From JACPDH01 sp041671505 (lineage in GTDB: Bacteria; Acidobacteriota; Thermoanaerobaculia; Gp7-AA8): a stretch of 64,000 bases of DNA. The notes under the pieces were generated by a model. It worked only from the letters and a program-made list of their open reading frames with translations. It had not been told where the DNA came from and did not search any database. This document shows, one piece after another, positions 9,073-19,175 of the stretch; positions within the stretch are counted from its first letter, which is position 1; the number at the start of each line of letters is the position of its first letter. The DNA lies in the NCBI GenBank assembly GCA_041671505.1, contig JBAZBK010000021.1:1-64000 (forward strand), in the 5' to 3' direction. A program made the translations under genes and the position numbers.

Positions 9073-10329
9073 TCATCCGAAGATCTCCACGACTCGCCCC
9101 ACCGCGGCGACGAGCGCATCCACGTCTTCCTTCGTGTTGTACAGCGCGAATGAGGCGCGGGCGGTGGCGGGGACGCCGAAACGGATCATCGCTGGCTGCG
9201 CGCAGTGATGGCCGGTCCGGATCGCCACCCCTTCCTGGTCGACGATCGTGCCGATGTCGTGCGGGTGCGCGTTCTCGAGCACGAAAGAAATCACCGCGGC
9301 CTTGTTCTCGGCGGAGCCGATGATGCGAAGTCCGTGGATCTTCTCGAGCTTCGCCGTGGCGTACTCGAGGAGCTCGTGCTCCCACGCCGCGATCGCTTCG
9401 ATTCCGACCGATTCGATGTAGTCGACCGCGGCGCCGAGGCCGATCGCGTCGGCGATGTTCGGCGTGCCGGCCTCGAACTTGTACGGGATCGCGTTCCAGG
9501 TCGACTTCTCGAGCGTGACGGAGAGGATCATGTCGCCGCCTCCCATCCAGGGAGGCATCGCCTCGAGGAGCGCCGCCTTGCCGTAGAGCACGCCGATGCC
9601 GGTCGGCCCGTACATTTTGTGGCCCGAGAAAGCGTAGAAGTCGGCGTCGAGCGCCTGCACGTCGACGCGCAGGTGAGGAACGGCCTGTGCGCCGTCGACG
9701 AGGACGAGCGCGCCGGCCGCGTGCGCCAGCGCGATCATCTCCCTCAGCGGGTTGATCGTACCGAGGGCGTTGGAGACGTGGCCGATCGCGACGAGCTTCG
9801 TCTTCGGGCCGAGCAGCGCGCGGTAGGCGTCGAGGTCGAGCTCGCCGCGGTCGTTGACCGGAATCGCGCGAAGCGTCGCGCCGGTGGCGTCGCAGAGCAT
9901 CTGCCAGGGGACGATGTTCGAGTGGTGCTCGATCGTCGAGATGACGATCTCGTCGCCCGCCTTGACGTTCGCGTGGCCCCAGCTCTGCGCGACGAGGTTG
10001 ATCGCCTCGGTCGTGCCGCGGGTGAAGACGATCTCGCGAACTTCTTTCGCGTTGACGAACGATCGGACGCGCGCGCGCGCTCCCTCGAACGCCGCGGTGG
10101 CTTTCTCGCTCAGCTCGTGGACGCCGCGGTGAACGTTCGAGTTCTCCTGCTCGTAGTACGCGCTGATCCGCTCGATCACCTGCCGCGGCTTCTGCGACGT
10201 CGCGGCGTTGTCGAGATAGACGAGCGGCTGCCCGTGGACGCGCGAGGCGAGGATGGGGAAGTCGGCGCGAAGCCGCGCGGCGTCGAGCCGTGCGACAGCG
10301 GGGGCGAGAAGCTCTGCAGGCGATGCCAT
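9073..10329 (-). CDS. sufS: Cysteine desulfurase SufS
   Basis: 418 residues from the ATG at 10329, which has GGAGAG 7 bases upstream. This is a class V PLP aminotransferase-fold enzyme that takes sulfur from cysteine as an enzyme persulfide for Fe-S assembly. The PLP lysine is Lys238 in FSGHKMYGP. The catalytic cysteine is Cys376 in RTGHHCAQP, the group II (SufS/CsdA) signature, and the N-terminal YLDNAATSQKP motif is present. The start is only 2 bases after the sufD stop, showing tight coupling. The frame stays open upstream through sufD, but the residues there are Arg/Pro-rich and not SufS-like. Confidence 0.95.
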   Translation of the reverse strand: MASPAELLAPAVARLDAARLRADFPILASRVHGQPLVYLDNAATSQKPRQVIERISAYYEQENSNVHRGVHELSEKATAAFEGARARVRSFVNAKEVREIVFTRGTTEAINLVAQSWGHANVKAGDEIVISTIEHHSNIVPWQMLCDATGATLRAIPVNDRGELDLDAYRALLGPKTKLVAIGHVSNALGTINPLREMIALAHAAGALVLVDGAQAVPHLRVDVQALDADFYAFSGHKMYGPTGIGVLYGKAALLEAMPPWMGGGDMILSVTLEKSTWNAIPYKFEAGTPNIADAIGLGAAVDYIESVGIEAIAAWEHELLEYATAKLEKIHGLRIIGSAENKAAVISFVLENAHPHDIGTIVDQEGVAIRTGHHCAQPAMIRFGVPATARASFALYNTKEDVDALVAAVGRVVEIFG

Positions 10330-10331
10330 GG

Positions 10332-11654
10332 CTATCTCTCCGAAGCTCCCTGCGGCGCGGGAATCCGGCCGAGGAGCGCGGTCTCCAGACGTGACTTGAG
10401 CGAGGCGACGTTGAGGCGCTCGACGAGCTCCGAAGCGAACGCGAAGGTGAGGATGCCGCGCGCCTCGATGCGGCCGACGCCGCGAGACTGCAGGTAGAAG
10501 AGCGCTTCCTCGTTGATCTGCCCGATCGTCGAGCCGTGCGTGCACTTCACGTCGTCGGCGAGAATCTCGAGCTGCGGCTTCGAGTCGGCGATCGCCTCGT
10601 TCGAAAGGAGCAGGTTGTTGTTCGTCTGCCGCGACGAGGTCTTCTGCGCGTCCTTGCGGACGATGATCTTGCCGTCGAAGACGCCGCGCGAGCGGCCGTC
10701 GAGAACGCCCTTGTAGAGCTCCTCGCTCGTGCAGTTCGGCGTCGCGTGGTCGATCACCGTGTGGTTGTCGACGTGCTGGGTGCCGCGGAGGACGAAGAGG
10801 CCGTCGAGGCGGCATTCGCTTCCCTCGCCGTCGAGGCTCGCCCGGATCTCGTTGCGGACGATCGCGCCGCCGAGCTGGATCGCATGCGAGAAGAACCGGC
10901 TCGACCGCGCCTGGCGCACCGAGGTCAGCGAGACGTGGTAGGCGCTCTCGCTCTCGAGCTGGACGCGGGTGTGGTCGACGCTCGCGTTTTCGCCCGCGAC
11001 GACCTCGGTGACCGCGTTCGTGAAGTAGCTGCCTTCGCCGATTGCCGCGTAGGTCTCGACGATCTTTGCCTCGGACGATTTGCCCGCGAGGACGACGATG
11101 CGCGGCGAGATCAGGTGCGGCGCGGCATGGGGCGTCGACACGAAGAGGAGGTGGATCGGGCGATCGATCACCTTGCCGTCGGGGATCGAGATGTAGGCGC
11201 CGTCGTGCAGGAACGCCGCGTTGAGCGCAGTGAAGGCGCCGTCGCGCGCCGCGAGGTGAGGGGCGACGATCTCGGTGCGCTCGGAGAGCATGGCGGCGAG
11301 GCTGCGCGCGGGGACCGCCGACGGAACGAAGGTGCGCGAGAGCGAATCGGAGTAGTGGCCGTCGATGAAGACGAGCTCGATCGCGGCCTCTTCGGCGAGC
11401 GACCAGGGCTCGATCGAGGCGCGATCGATCAGTGTGGGACGGCGGTCGGCAAGGCGGAACTCGGTCCGCGCGATCGGAGCGACGTTCGTATAGATCCACT
11501 CCTCCTGCTTCGTCGTCGGGAAGCCGAGCTCGCGAAAGCGGGCGAGGCCGTCCGCGCGCAGCGTCTGCAGCGCGGCGGGTCCGAAGGCGAGCGACGACTG
11601 GAGCGTCGTGAGCCGCTCGACCGGAGAGTCAGTTGTTTCGAGGATCTCGGTCAT
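10332..11654 (-). CDS. sufD: Fe-S cluster assembly protein SufD
   Basis: 440 residues. It has the SufB/SufD right-handed beta-helix core, with the N-terminal KQEEWIYTNVAPI motif and the C-terminal LLSNEAIADSKPQLEI and CTHGSTIGQINEEALFYLQSRG motifs typical of the family. SufD forms the SufBC2D complex, on which clusters are built in the cytosol. It lies 10 bases after sufC and 2 bases before sufS, in operon order. Confidence 0.93.
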   Translation of the reverse strand: MTEILETTDSPVERLTTLQSSLAFGPAALQTLRADGLARFRELGFPTTKQEEWIYTNVAPIARTEFRLADRRPTLIDRASIEPWSLAEEAAIELVFIDGHYSDSLSRTFVPSAVPARSLAAMLSERTEIVAPHLAARDGAFTALNAAFLHDGAYISIPDGKVIDRPIHLLFVSTPHAAPHLISPRIVVLAGKSSEAKIVETYAAIGEGSYFTNAVTEVVAGENASVDHTRVQLESESAYHVSLTSVRQARSSRFFSHAIQLGGAIVRNEIRASLDGEGSECRLDGLFVLRGTQHVDNHTVIDHATPNCTSEELYKGVLDGRSRGVFDGKIIVRKDAQKTSSRQTNNNLLLSNEAIADSKPQLEILADDVKCTHGSTIGQINEEALFYLQSRGVGRIEARGILTFAFASELVERLNVASLKSRLETALLGRIPAPQGASER

Positions 11655-11664
11655 GCCCGCTCCG

Positions 11665-12432
11665 TCATGCCTTCGCGAGAGCCGCGGTGAACTCTTCCTC
11701 GACCCAGCCGTAGCCCTTCTTCTCCAGCTCGAACGCGAGCTCCTTGCCGCCCGACTTCACGATCCGCCCCTGGTAGAGGACGTGGACGAAGTCGGGGACG
11801 AGGTAGTCGAGCAGTCGCTGGTAGTGCGTGATCACGAGGACGCCGTGCCGCTCGTTCTTGAGGCGGTTGACCCCTTCGGCGACGATGCGCAGCGCGTCGA
11901 TGTCGAGCCCCGAGTCGGTCTCGTCGAGGATCGCGAGCTTCGGGTCGAGCACCGCCATCTGCAGGATCTCGTTCCGCTTCTTCTCGCCGCCGGAGAAGCC
12001 CTCGTTGACCGAGCGGTTCAACAGCTTGTCGTCGAGCTCGACGAGCTTCATTTTCTCGCGGAGGAGCTTGAGGAAGTCCATCGCGTCGAGCTCTTCCTCG
12101 CCGTGATGCTTGCGGACGGCGTTGAGCGCGGCGCGGAGGAAGTAGGTGTTGTTCACGCCGGGGATCTCGACCGGGTACTGAAACGCGAGGAAGACGCCTT
12201 CTCGTGCGCGCTCCTCGGGGGGCATCTCGAGGAGGTTCTTCCCCTCGTAGAGGACTTCGCCGCCGGTGATCTCGTAGCCGGGCCGGCCGGCGAGGACGTT
12301 CGCGAGGGTCGACTTGCCGGAGCCGTTAGGCCCCATGATCGCGTGGACTTCGCCCGCCTTGACCGAGAGGCTGAGGCCCTTGAGGATTTCTTTCGCTTCT
12401 ACCCGGGCGTGGAGGTTTTTGATTTCGAGCAT
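11665..12432 (-). CDS. sufC: Fe-S cluster assembly ATPase SufC
   Basis: 255 residues, a soluble ABC-type ATPase. Walker A is GPNGSGKS (~34-41), the signature is FSGGEKKR (~146-153) and Walker B with its Glu is LAILDETDSGLD (~166-177). The ETDSGLDIDAL and LVPDFVHVL motifs separate SufC from ordinary transporter ATPases. It drives conformational change in the SufBC2D scaffold. It is separated from sufB by 199 bases containing a REPIN-like doublet, an unusual interruption for this operon. Confidence 0.95.
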   Translation of the reverse strand: MLEIKNLHARVEAKEILKGLSLSVKAGEVHAIMGPNGSGKSTLANVLAGRPGYEITGGEVLYEGKNLLEMPPEERAREGVFLAFQYPVEIPGVNNTYFLRAALNAVRKHHGEEELDAMDFLKLLREKMKLVELDDKLLNRSVNEGFSGGEKKRNEILQMAVLDPKLAILDETDSGLDIDALRIVAEGVNRLKNERHGVLVITHYQRLLDYLVPDFVHVLYQGRIVKSGGKELAFELEKKGYGWVEEEFTAALAKA

Positions 12433-12458
12433 TGGTGGTTCCGTTGTTCTCAGTCTTG

Positions 12459-12570
12459 TGTGGCGCAGGCACTCCTGCCTGCGCGTCGCCGAAGGCGACC
12501 ATTGTCGATCGTGTCAGCGAGCACGCGGCGGCGCGTTGCGCCGCGCGCAGGCAAGAGTGCCTGCGCCACA
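12459..12570. repeat. REPIN-like hairpin doublet, CAGGCACTCCTGCCTG family
   Basis: 112 bases between sufB and sufC. Each end is a hairpin (GCGCAGGCA, 4-base loop, TGCCTGCGC, with one mismatch at the right end) inside outer TGTGG/CCACA inverted repeats. Two further small hairpins (GTCGCC-GAA-GGCGAC and a GCGGCGC one) lie within. Full copies lie at 36360-36482 and 56661-56777 in the opposite orientation of the inner hairpins, and a half copy at 21401-21428. Next to it, 12594-12628 is a TCAATTC heptamer tract. Confidence 0.85.
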
Positions 12571-12631
12571 CCGTTTCGCTGCATTCCGTCGTTCATCTCT
12601 CAATTCTCAATTCTGAATTCTCAATTCGGAT

Positions 12632-14071
<1,440 letters not shown>

Positions 14072-14084
14072 CGTCGTTCTTTCT

Positions 14085-14555
14085 TCAGGCCCCGGTCGTC
14101 TGGAGCTGTCGTTGCGTCTGCGCGAAGACGAGCGCCGGTTGGCCGCCGCGCACGAGATCGCTGAGGGTCACCTGCTCGAAGGCGTGCTTGATGACCCGGT
14201 TGATACCGAACATGAAGGAGCGGGAAGGGCAGGCCTGGCGGATTCCGCAGACCGCGTGCCCCGCATCGTCGATGACTTCGCACTCGACGAGCTCCCACGG
14301 CCCTTCGAGCGCTTCGATGAGCCTGGCAAGGGTGATCAACCCCGGGTCGGTCTCCAGCGAGTAGCCGCCACCCGCGCCGCGGAAGGAGGTGATGATGCCT
14401 CCTTCGAGGAGCATCTTGAGCACTTTCGAAACGGCGGGAATCGGAAGGTGACAGAACTCCGCAACCTCTCGCGCTGACACCTTCTCGCCTCGGTGGCGAG
14501 CGAGGTAAATCGAGGCAAGAAGCCCGTAATCGGTGAGTTTGGAGATCTTGAGCAT
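14085..14555 (-). CDS. Rrf2-family Fe-S-sensing transcriptional regulator of the suf operon
   Basis: 156 residues. An N-terminal winged helix-turn-helix with the Rrf2 pattern (MLKISKLTDYGLLASIYLA, VSAREVAEFCHLPIPAVSKVL, FRGAGGGYSL) is followed by a helix and three cysteines, Cys92, Cys103 and Cys109, in the region where IscR carries its [2Fe-2S] ligands. Spacing differs from E. coli IscR (92/98/104) and looks more like the SUF-regulator subfamily. First gene of the suf operon, so likely autoregulating: a perfect inverted repeat lies 37-61 bases upstream of its start codon. Confidence 0.92.
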   Translation of the reverse strand: MLKISKLTDYGLLASIYLARHRGEKVSAREVAEFCHLPIPAVSKVLKMLLEGGIITSFRGAGGGYSLETDPGLITLARLIEALEGPWELVECEVIDDAGHAVCGIRQACPSRSFMFGINRVIKHAFEQVTLSDLVRGGQPALVFAQTQRQLQTTGA

Positions 14556-14591
14556 CGCGCTTCCCAGGCACCCCGGAGGCCCGGGGGTGTG

Positions 14592-14616
14592 AAAGAGTAC
14601 CGGTTTGGTACTCTTT
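14592..14616 (-). promoter_or_regulatory. Candidate Rrf2/SufR operator of the suf operon
   Basis: AAAGAGTACC and GGTACTCTTT form a perfect 10-base inverted repeat with a 5-base spacer, 37 bases upstream of the regulator start codon. On the minus strand a GTGACA (5 of 6 to the -35 consensus, 14629-14634) lies just upstream, which would place the repeat over the -10 region, as expected for repression. The match to a regulator binding site is inferred from position and symmetry. Confidence 0.65.
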
Positions 14617-14653
14617 GCGCAATAACCTATGTCACAGCGGGGGCATTCCAGGA

Positions 14654-14745
14654 AAGGCAGGCGAGAGGCGAGAGGCGAAAGGCGATGAGCAGGCGGAGGG
14701 GCAGGCCAGAGGCCAAAGGCCGTAGGCCAAGGCAGACAGGAAGTC
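14654..14745. repeat. Heptamer-period repeat tract (GGCGAGA and GGCCAAA classes)
   Basis: The 348-base gap 14556-14903 holds the suf operator, then this tract: GGCGAGA-GGCGAAA-type units, a GAGCAGGCGGAGGGGCAGG linker, and GGCCAGA-GGCCAAA-type units. It is the reverse complement of the tract at 15518-15606, so the two flank the Nudix gene as an inverted pair. The remaining bases 14746-14903 contain a hairpin (14757-14774, TCGCCGC stem) and no gene I can see. Confidence 0.75.
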
Positions 14746-14903
14746 GCTAGTCGCTTTCGCCGCGGTAGCGGCGATGTCTAAATGGCCCCGCGCGTGAGCG
14801 CGGGTCTGCGCGCGTTCCTTTTCCTTCCGCGTCGCGAAGCGCCACCCGAACTGCGTGACACGCCGACCCGATCGCGTCACGATTCGCTCGAGAGACCACT
14901 CAC

Positions 14904-15458
14904 ATGACCGAAGAGATGATCGACCTCCTCCTTCCCGACGGCACTCCGCTCGGCCGCGCGAAGGCCAAATCGCTCGTTCATCGCGACGGCGATCTCCATC
15001 GCACGGCGCATCTCTGGATCGTGACTCCCGACAAGCGCGTTCTCCTGCAACTTCGGGCTTCGACGAAGGTGAACCACCCGTCGCTCTGGGACGTATCGGT
15101 CGCGGGGCATGTCGATGCGGGCGAGACTGCCGTCGAAGCGGCGATCCGCGAGGCAAGGGAGGAGCTCGGCATCGCGCTCCGTGCCGACGAGCTGCGGCAC
15201 ATCGCGACACTCCGCGAACGGGTCGTGATCGAGGAGGGGATCTACGTCGACAACGAGATCGAAGAAGTCTATCTCGTGCGCCGCGACGTCGATCGCGCCG
15301 CACTCGTGCTCCAGGCGAGCGAAGTCGACGACGTCGCGCTCGTCCCGCTCGACCAGTTTCGCGAGCGGGTCGCGGAGCGTGACGCGACGATGGTGGAGCA
15401 TTGGGAGGAGTACGAGATGGTGGCGGCGCAGGTTGAACGAGACGACGCGCCGCGCTGA
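14904..15458 (+). CDS. Nudix hydrolase, isopentenyl-diphosphate-isomerase-like branch
   Basis: 184 residues. The Nudix box runs GHVDAGETAVEAAIREAREE then LG, matching GX5EX7REUXEEXGU with all catalytic glutamates. The N-terminal MIDLLLPDGTPLGRAKAKSLVHRDGDLHR and the HLWIV strand are typical of the YfcD/IDI-like branch of cytosolic Nudix enzymes. The substrate cannot be told from sequence; a diphosphate-containing metabolite is expected. It stands alone, divergent from the suf operon. Confidence 0.88.
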   Translation: MTEEMIDLLLPDGTPLGRAKAKSLVHRDGDLHRTAHLWIVTPDKRVLLQLRASTKVNHPSLWDVSVAGHVDAGETAVEAAIREAREELGIALRADELRHIATLRERVVIEEGIYVDNEIEEVYLVRRDVDRAALVLQASEVDDVALVPLDQFRERVAERDATMVEHWEEYEMVAAQVERDDAPR

Positions 15459-15517
15459 CGCACGGCGCGCGTCAGACATCGCCGCTGCCGCGGCGAAGAG
15501 GCTGACGTGTTTGCTCT

Positions 15518-15606
15518 TCGCCTTTCGCCTCCTGTTCAGATGCCTGCTTTGGCCTCTGGCCTCTGGCCTGCTCATCGCCTCTCGCCTATCGCCTCTCGCC
15601 TGCCTT
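15518..15606. repeat. Heptamer-period repeat tract, reverse orientation of 14654-14745
   Basis: TCGCCTT-TCGCCTC units, then TTGGCCTCTGGCCTC, then CTCATCGCCTCTCGCC units, all on a 7-base period. It fills most of the 207-base gap between the Nudix gene and the DUF4388 gene. Confidence 0.75.
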
Positions 15607-15665
15607 CTGCGTTACCATGTGCCTAGCGTCGCCCACGCGGGCGGGTGTGTTGGGAGGAGAGAGCG

Positions 15666-16172
15666 ATGCCCCTCATCGGGACGTTCGAGACGATGCCGAT
15701 TCCGGAGTTGCTCCAGTGGATCGGCATCGGACGCAAGACGGGAACCCTTCAGATCACGACGGACAAGGGTCTCGCCGTGCTCGCATTCAAGGAGGGCGAG
15801 GTCATCTTCTCCGCATCGTCCGACCAGGGACAGACGCTCTCGACGCTTCTCCTCGAGGCGGGAGTCATGACCGACGAGGTGCACGCGCAGGCGCGCGCCG
15901 TCTGCAAGGAGACGGGGATCGGTCTCGGCAAGGCGCTCACCGAGCTCAACATCCTCCGCGAGTCTGAGCTCCTCAACCTGATGCGGCGCAAGGTCGAGAA
16001 CGAGCTGTTAGGCCTCCTTCAGACCGAAGAAGGTCGCTTCCAGTTCATCGACGACGACCTCCCCGACCTCGACCTTCTCCCGATGCGCGTCGACGTCACG
16101 CGCGCGCTGCTCCGCGTCACCCAGCGCATGGACGAAGGCGCCGAGTTCGACCACAGCGATCCCGACGCATAG
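15666..16172 (+). CDS. DUF4388 (PATAN-like) domain protein
   Basis: 168 residues from the ATG at 15666, which has GGGAGGAGAG just upstream; an in-frame ATG 21 bases earlier lacks such a site. Residues 1-100 match the DUF4388 pattern (MPLIGTFETMPIPELLQWI, GRKTGTLQIT, FKEGEVIFSA). The rest is a charged helical tail (LMRRKVENELLGLL). DUF4388 domains are often joined to response regulators or roadblock systems in deltaproteobacteria and Acidobacteria. Here it stands alone, so only a regulatory or scaffolding role can be suggested. Confidence 0.85.
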   Translation: MPLIGTFETMPIPELLQWIGIGRKTGTLQITTDKGLAVLAFKEGEVIFSASSDQGQTLSTLLLEAGVMTDEVHAQARAVCKETGIGLGKALTELNILRESELLNLMRRKVENELLGLLQTEEGRFQFIDDDLPDLDLLPMRVDVTRALLRVTQRMDEGAEFDHSDPDA

Positions 16173-16518
16173 AGCGCAGACCGTGCAACGCGGAACGCGA
16201 AACCGAAGTCGGAACGCGGAATGCGGATTGCGGAACGGGGATGGCGCCGAGCGCGCGACCTGTCGTCTCGACGAGTGACCCCGCGAAGCGGGGGAACGAG
16301 GAGAGACCTCGCAGGCTGGTACTGCCGCGCCAACGGGCCGCGCGCGACCTGCTCGAGTCGCTCCTATAGATTCGTGAGTGATCGCGGTGCCAGATCGTAT
16401 GGGCGAGGCGGTGCCTCGCCCGTGTCTCTTACGCGCAACAGAACGGGCGATTCATCGGGTCGCCCCTACATTCCGCGGGAGTGATTTCGTTGGAGTCACG
16501 CGTTAGCGTCCCACCGCC
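16173..16518. repeat. Gene-free gap with heptamers and REPIN-like elements
   Basis: No gene is visible. Bases 16191-16238 carry CGGAACG/CGGAATG/CGGATTG units on a 7-base period. Bases 16262-16332 resemble half of the element at 20497-20661 (GACCCCGCGAAGCGGGGGAACG, then CTCGCAGGCTGGTAC). Bases 16398-16468 form a doublet (GGGCGAGGC-GGT-GCCTCGCCC and an imperfect GGGCGA hairpin) inside GTA/TAC ends. Confidence 0.7.
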
Positions 16519-18732
16519 CTAACGGCGCACGCCCCGGTGCCTTGCCTCCCCGAAGAAGCGTTTGAAGAGGCGCGAACTCCGGCCCAGCGTCTTGTCATCG
16601 ACGAGGCCAGTGGTCAGAAGTATGCAGCGGCCATCGAAGGCGCAGGCGACGGGTGTCGTTGGGTACCCTTCGCCGATCTGATCGGCGCCCGAGGCTCCTG
16701 GCGGGTCTACGGGGCCCGACGACGGAACAGTCCACGCCTCCACGGTAGGTTTCGAGTCGTTGTCGACGGCGTTCCAGCTCACGACGAAACGCGAGCCGTT
16801 CCACGAGACGTTCGGATGAGATTGGATCGAATCGACCCGGATAGTGAACGCTTCGCCGTCAATCAACTCGCCCCCCTTTCGGAAGCGCGAGCCTCTCACT
16901 GCCCATGTGAGCCGATACGGGTCGATACTCTCGGTCCAGACGACAAGGCAAGTGTCGGCGCCGCACCCGAGAGCTGCGTCGATGATCGTGCCGGTAGACC
17001 AGACGCGATCGAACGTCGCGGTTCCGTCGACGGTTACGCGGTGCGTGAGCACAGCGTCTTTCTCATCCCCTTCGATCAGCCTGGCGGCGTGATAGGACAA
17101 GACAACGAAGTCCTGCCCGTCAAAGCCGACTGCTTCAGGGCGCGAGACGGGAAAACTGCTCAGAAGCGGAATAGGTACGCTGTCGATCAATTGCCCGTCT
17201 TCGAGGACTCGCACAGCGCGCATATCCACGTCGGTCTGCCAGGCCACAAGGTAACGCGTGGGCGAAGCTCCAGCTGCGAGCGAGTAAGCTCCCGCGGCGC
17301 CCGGATCGATCGCAAACGTGGATCGGACTGCCGTGTTTTCCTCCGCGGGAACAAGTGTTCCGATGATCGCGTCCTTGGCACCCGTGCTTCCGATCGACGT
17401 CACGAGGAAGTCACGACCAGTGCTCGCGGCGGCGGTCAGGAGTGAATCGGCGCGGGCAAATACCGTGAATGGCGCGGTCGGAGTACGCTCTCCAGCGGTT
17501 GTTCGTGCTGCGATGAGTTCAAGTCCTTCGTTCCAGAGCGCGAGGAAGCTGCTCCCGTTCGACGCGGCCAACGGAAATGATTGCGCTCGAGCCGCTGCGC
17601 TGACAAGACGTGTGGTCGGAGGGTCGTCACCAAGAGTCGTTACCCAAACGTCGGTCTCGCAAGACCACCGATAACAGGAACCGCTCTGGTGAAGCATCAT
17701 CACGACCCCTTCTCGCGCGGCGAGACTGAATGAGCCGGGATAGTCTCCATATAGCAGGCGCGGTTCGGCGTCGAGCAACTCTCCCAAGGCCGACACATGC
17801 ACTCCGTAGACACCGTGCCCCTGCGAGTCGACCCAGGCGACGAGATACGAAGACCCTGTCCAGACTGCGCGCGGCTGTGCGTACTCGCCGAGGACTGAAG
17901 CTCTCAGCTCGATGGTGCCGGTCGTGAGGTTCACGCTCGCTATTCGAACCCACGCGCCTTCGCTCCAGGCGAGAATCGCGCCGTTCTTGCTTGCGGCCGC
18001 CGTCCCGGACGACGTAGGAAATCCGACTCCCGTGCCGCCCGCCCGGCCGGTCGGGTTCCCGTCCAGATCGAGCGTCTGGCACATGAACACGTTTCCAGCT
18101 GCCACCCACGTCACGACGAAGTGGGAAGAGGTGGCGACGATCGACGACGGCTCGCCGACTCCTCCGATATCGACGGTACGAAGGTAGCGGGAGCCGTCGT
18201 ATAGCATGACCTGCCCTTGAGCCAGGAGCGCGGTGCGGGAACCGGCAACTGCGGCGCTGAGGGCCGTAGGGATGTAATCGGCGGAGTAGCCGCTGACCAG
18301 CGGCAAATACGTGACCTCTCCCTTGTCGGTGACTGTCGCCGAGGGAATCTCCGCGGAAGTCAGAACCTGAGGCATCCAGAAGACACGCGAGCCGGCGCCA
18401 TCGGGAACGGAAGTGAAGCTCGCGTACGAGTCATCGGCGCCGAGCGGGATGCCGATCGTGTCGACGACCGTTCCGTCGGGAAGAAGCCTCGTTGCGAGAA
18501 GTCTGCGAGCCGGCGACGGCGAAGACGGGTTTGAATAGTCGGCCCACGCAACGATCCAGCCTTCAGCGGTAGGAACGATGCTGCCGATACGCTGCGGGCC
18601 GCGGGCCTCCGCATAGACCGGAGTCGACGAGAGCAAGGAAGGGTAGCCCGCCTCGAGGCGCTGCTGTTGCGCGCTCGCACCGAGCGCGAGCCAAAGAACG
18701 ACGATCGAGATCAACGAAACGTGTCGCTTCAT
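16519..18732 (-). CDS. Secreted protein, probable beta-propeller-like
   Basis: 737 residues with an N-terminal signal peptide (MKRHVSLISIVVLWLALGAS, cut near ASAQ). The body is built of short repeats with patterns such as GSYLVAWVDSQG, SHFVVTWVAAG and SRFVVSWNAVD: an aromatic residue, two hydrophobics and VAW/VSW, each blade about 45-60 residues. This is what one expects of an extracellular beta-propeller. The protein at 31148-33427 shows the same opening pattern (ATRLLPDGTVVD versus ATRLDPQGKVLD) and is probably a paralogue. Function unknown. The stop lies at the edge of a repeat-rich gap. Confidence 0.85.
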   Translation of the reverse strand: MKRHVSLISIVVLWLALGASAQQQRLEAGYPSLLSSTPVYAEARGPQRIGSIVPTAEGWIVAWADYSNPSSPSPARRLLATRLLPDGTVVDTIGIPLGADDSYASFTSVPDGAGSRVFWMPQVLTSAEIPSATVTDKGEVTYLPLVSGYSADYIPTALSAAVAGSRTALLAQGQVMLYDGSRYLRTVDIGGVGEPSSIVATSSHFVVTWVAAGNVFMCQTLDLDGNPTGRAGGTGVGFPTSSGTAAASKNGAILAWSEGAWVRIASVNLTTGTIELRASVLGEYAQPRAVWTGSSYLVAWVDSQGHGVYGVHVSALGELLDAEPRLLYGDYPGSFSLAAREGVVMMLHQSGSCYRWSCETDVWVTTLGDDPPTTRLVSAAARAQSFPLAASNGSSFLALWNEGLELIAARTTAGERTPTAPFTVFARADSLLTAAASTGRDFLVTSIGSTGAKDAIIGTLVPAEENTAVRSTFAIDPGAAGAYSLAAGASPTRYLVAWQTDVDMRAVRVLEDGQLIDSVPIPLLSSFPVSRPEAVGFDGQDFVVLSYHAARLIEGDEKDAVLTHRVTVDGTATFDRVWSTGTIIDAALGCGADTCLVVWTESIDPYRLTWAVRGSRFRKGGELIDGEAFTIRVDSIQSHPNVSWNGSRFVVSWNAVDNDSKPTVEAWTVPSSGPVDPPGASGADQIGEGYPTTPVACAFDGRCILLTTGLVDDKTLGRSSRLFKRFFGEARHRGVRR

Positions 18733-18913
18733 CGTACGTAGTTACGGGTACGGCGCCGCGGGTGTCCAACGATCAGGAACGTGATCGGGGTCACGAAGCG
18801 AACACGAAAGAAGCCGCTTGGTGAGGCGGCTCACAGTTCGACGGCGGGATCGCACCGATATTCGTACTCGAAGTCGAGACGTTGAAACGAAAGGAAGAGA
18901 GAGTCCCAGGGTC

Positions 18914-19165
18914 ATGAAGAACAGTTTTGATGCGTGGTTGAGGCAGCAGGTCGAGCGGCTGGAGAACGAGATCCGTACACACCCTGTATTCGAATCGGCC
19001 GATACGCCGACTCCTGAAGAGATGAATGAGCTCCGCCGGCTCGCGGCGATTCACCGCTTTCTCGCCGCGCAGATGGAAAAGCTGCAGCAGCACCCGCGCG
19101 TGACCAGGCCGCGCAACAGGAGAAGCAGAGAGAAGCTCGACATCAGGCAGTTCGTGAGCGCGTAA
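18914..19165 (+). CDS. Small hypothetical protein
   Basis: 83 residues from the ATG at 18914 (MKNSFDAWLRQQVERLENEI). Strongly charged and helical, with no signal peptide. I do not recognise a family. It is 10 bases upstream of a second small gene that carries a strong ribosome binding site, so the two may form a unit. An upstream in-frame ATG at 18818 adds an Arg-rich stretch that looks non-coding. Upstream bases 18733-18913 hold two weak hairpins and nothing else I can identify. Confidence 0.6.
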   Translation: MKNSFDAWLRQQVERLENEIRTHPVFESADTPTPEEMNELRRLAAIHRFLAAQMEKLQQHPRVTRPRNRRSREKLDIRQFVSA

Positions 19166-19175
19166 GGAGGCAATC

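Noticed and set aside
10332..11499. Extending SufS upstream to an 808-residue protein
   Set aside because: The extension is antiparallel in content to nothing known and overlaps SufD in another frame; the ATG at 10329 has GGAGAG and gives the normal SufS length.
12326..12571. Short frames reading MWRRHSCLRAA at several loci (12326, 20688, 36291, 56347, 56603)
   Set aside because: The shared peptide is the translation of the CAGGCACTCC repeat element itself, not a protein family.
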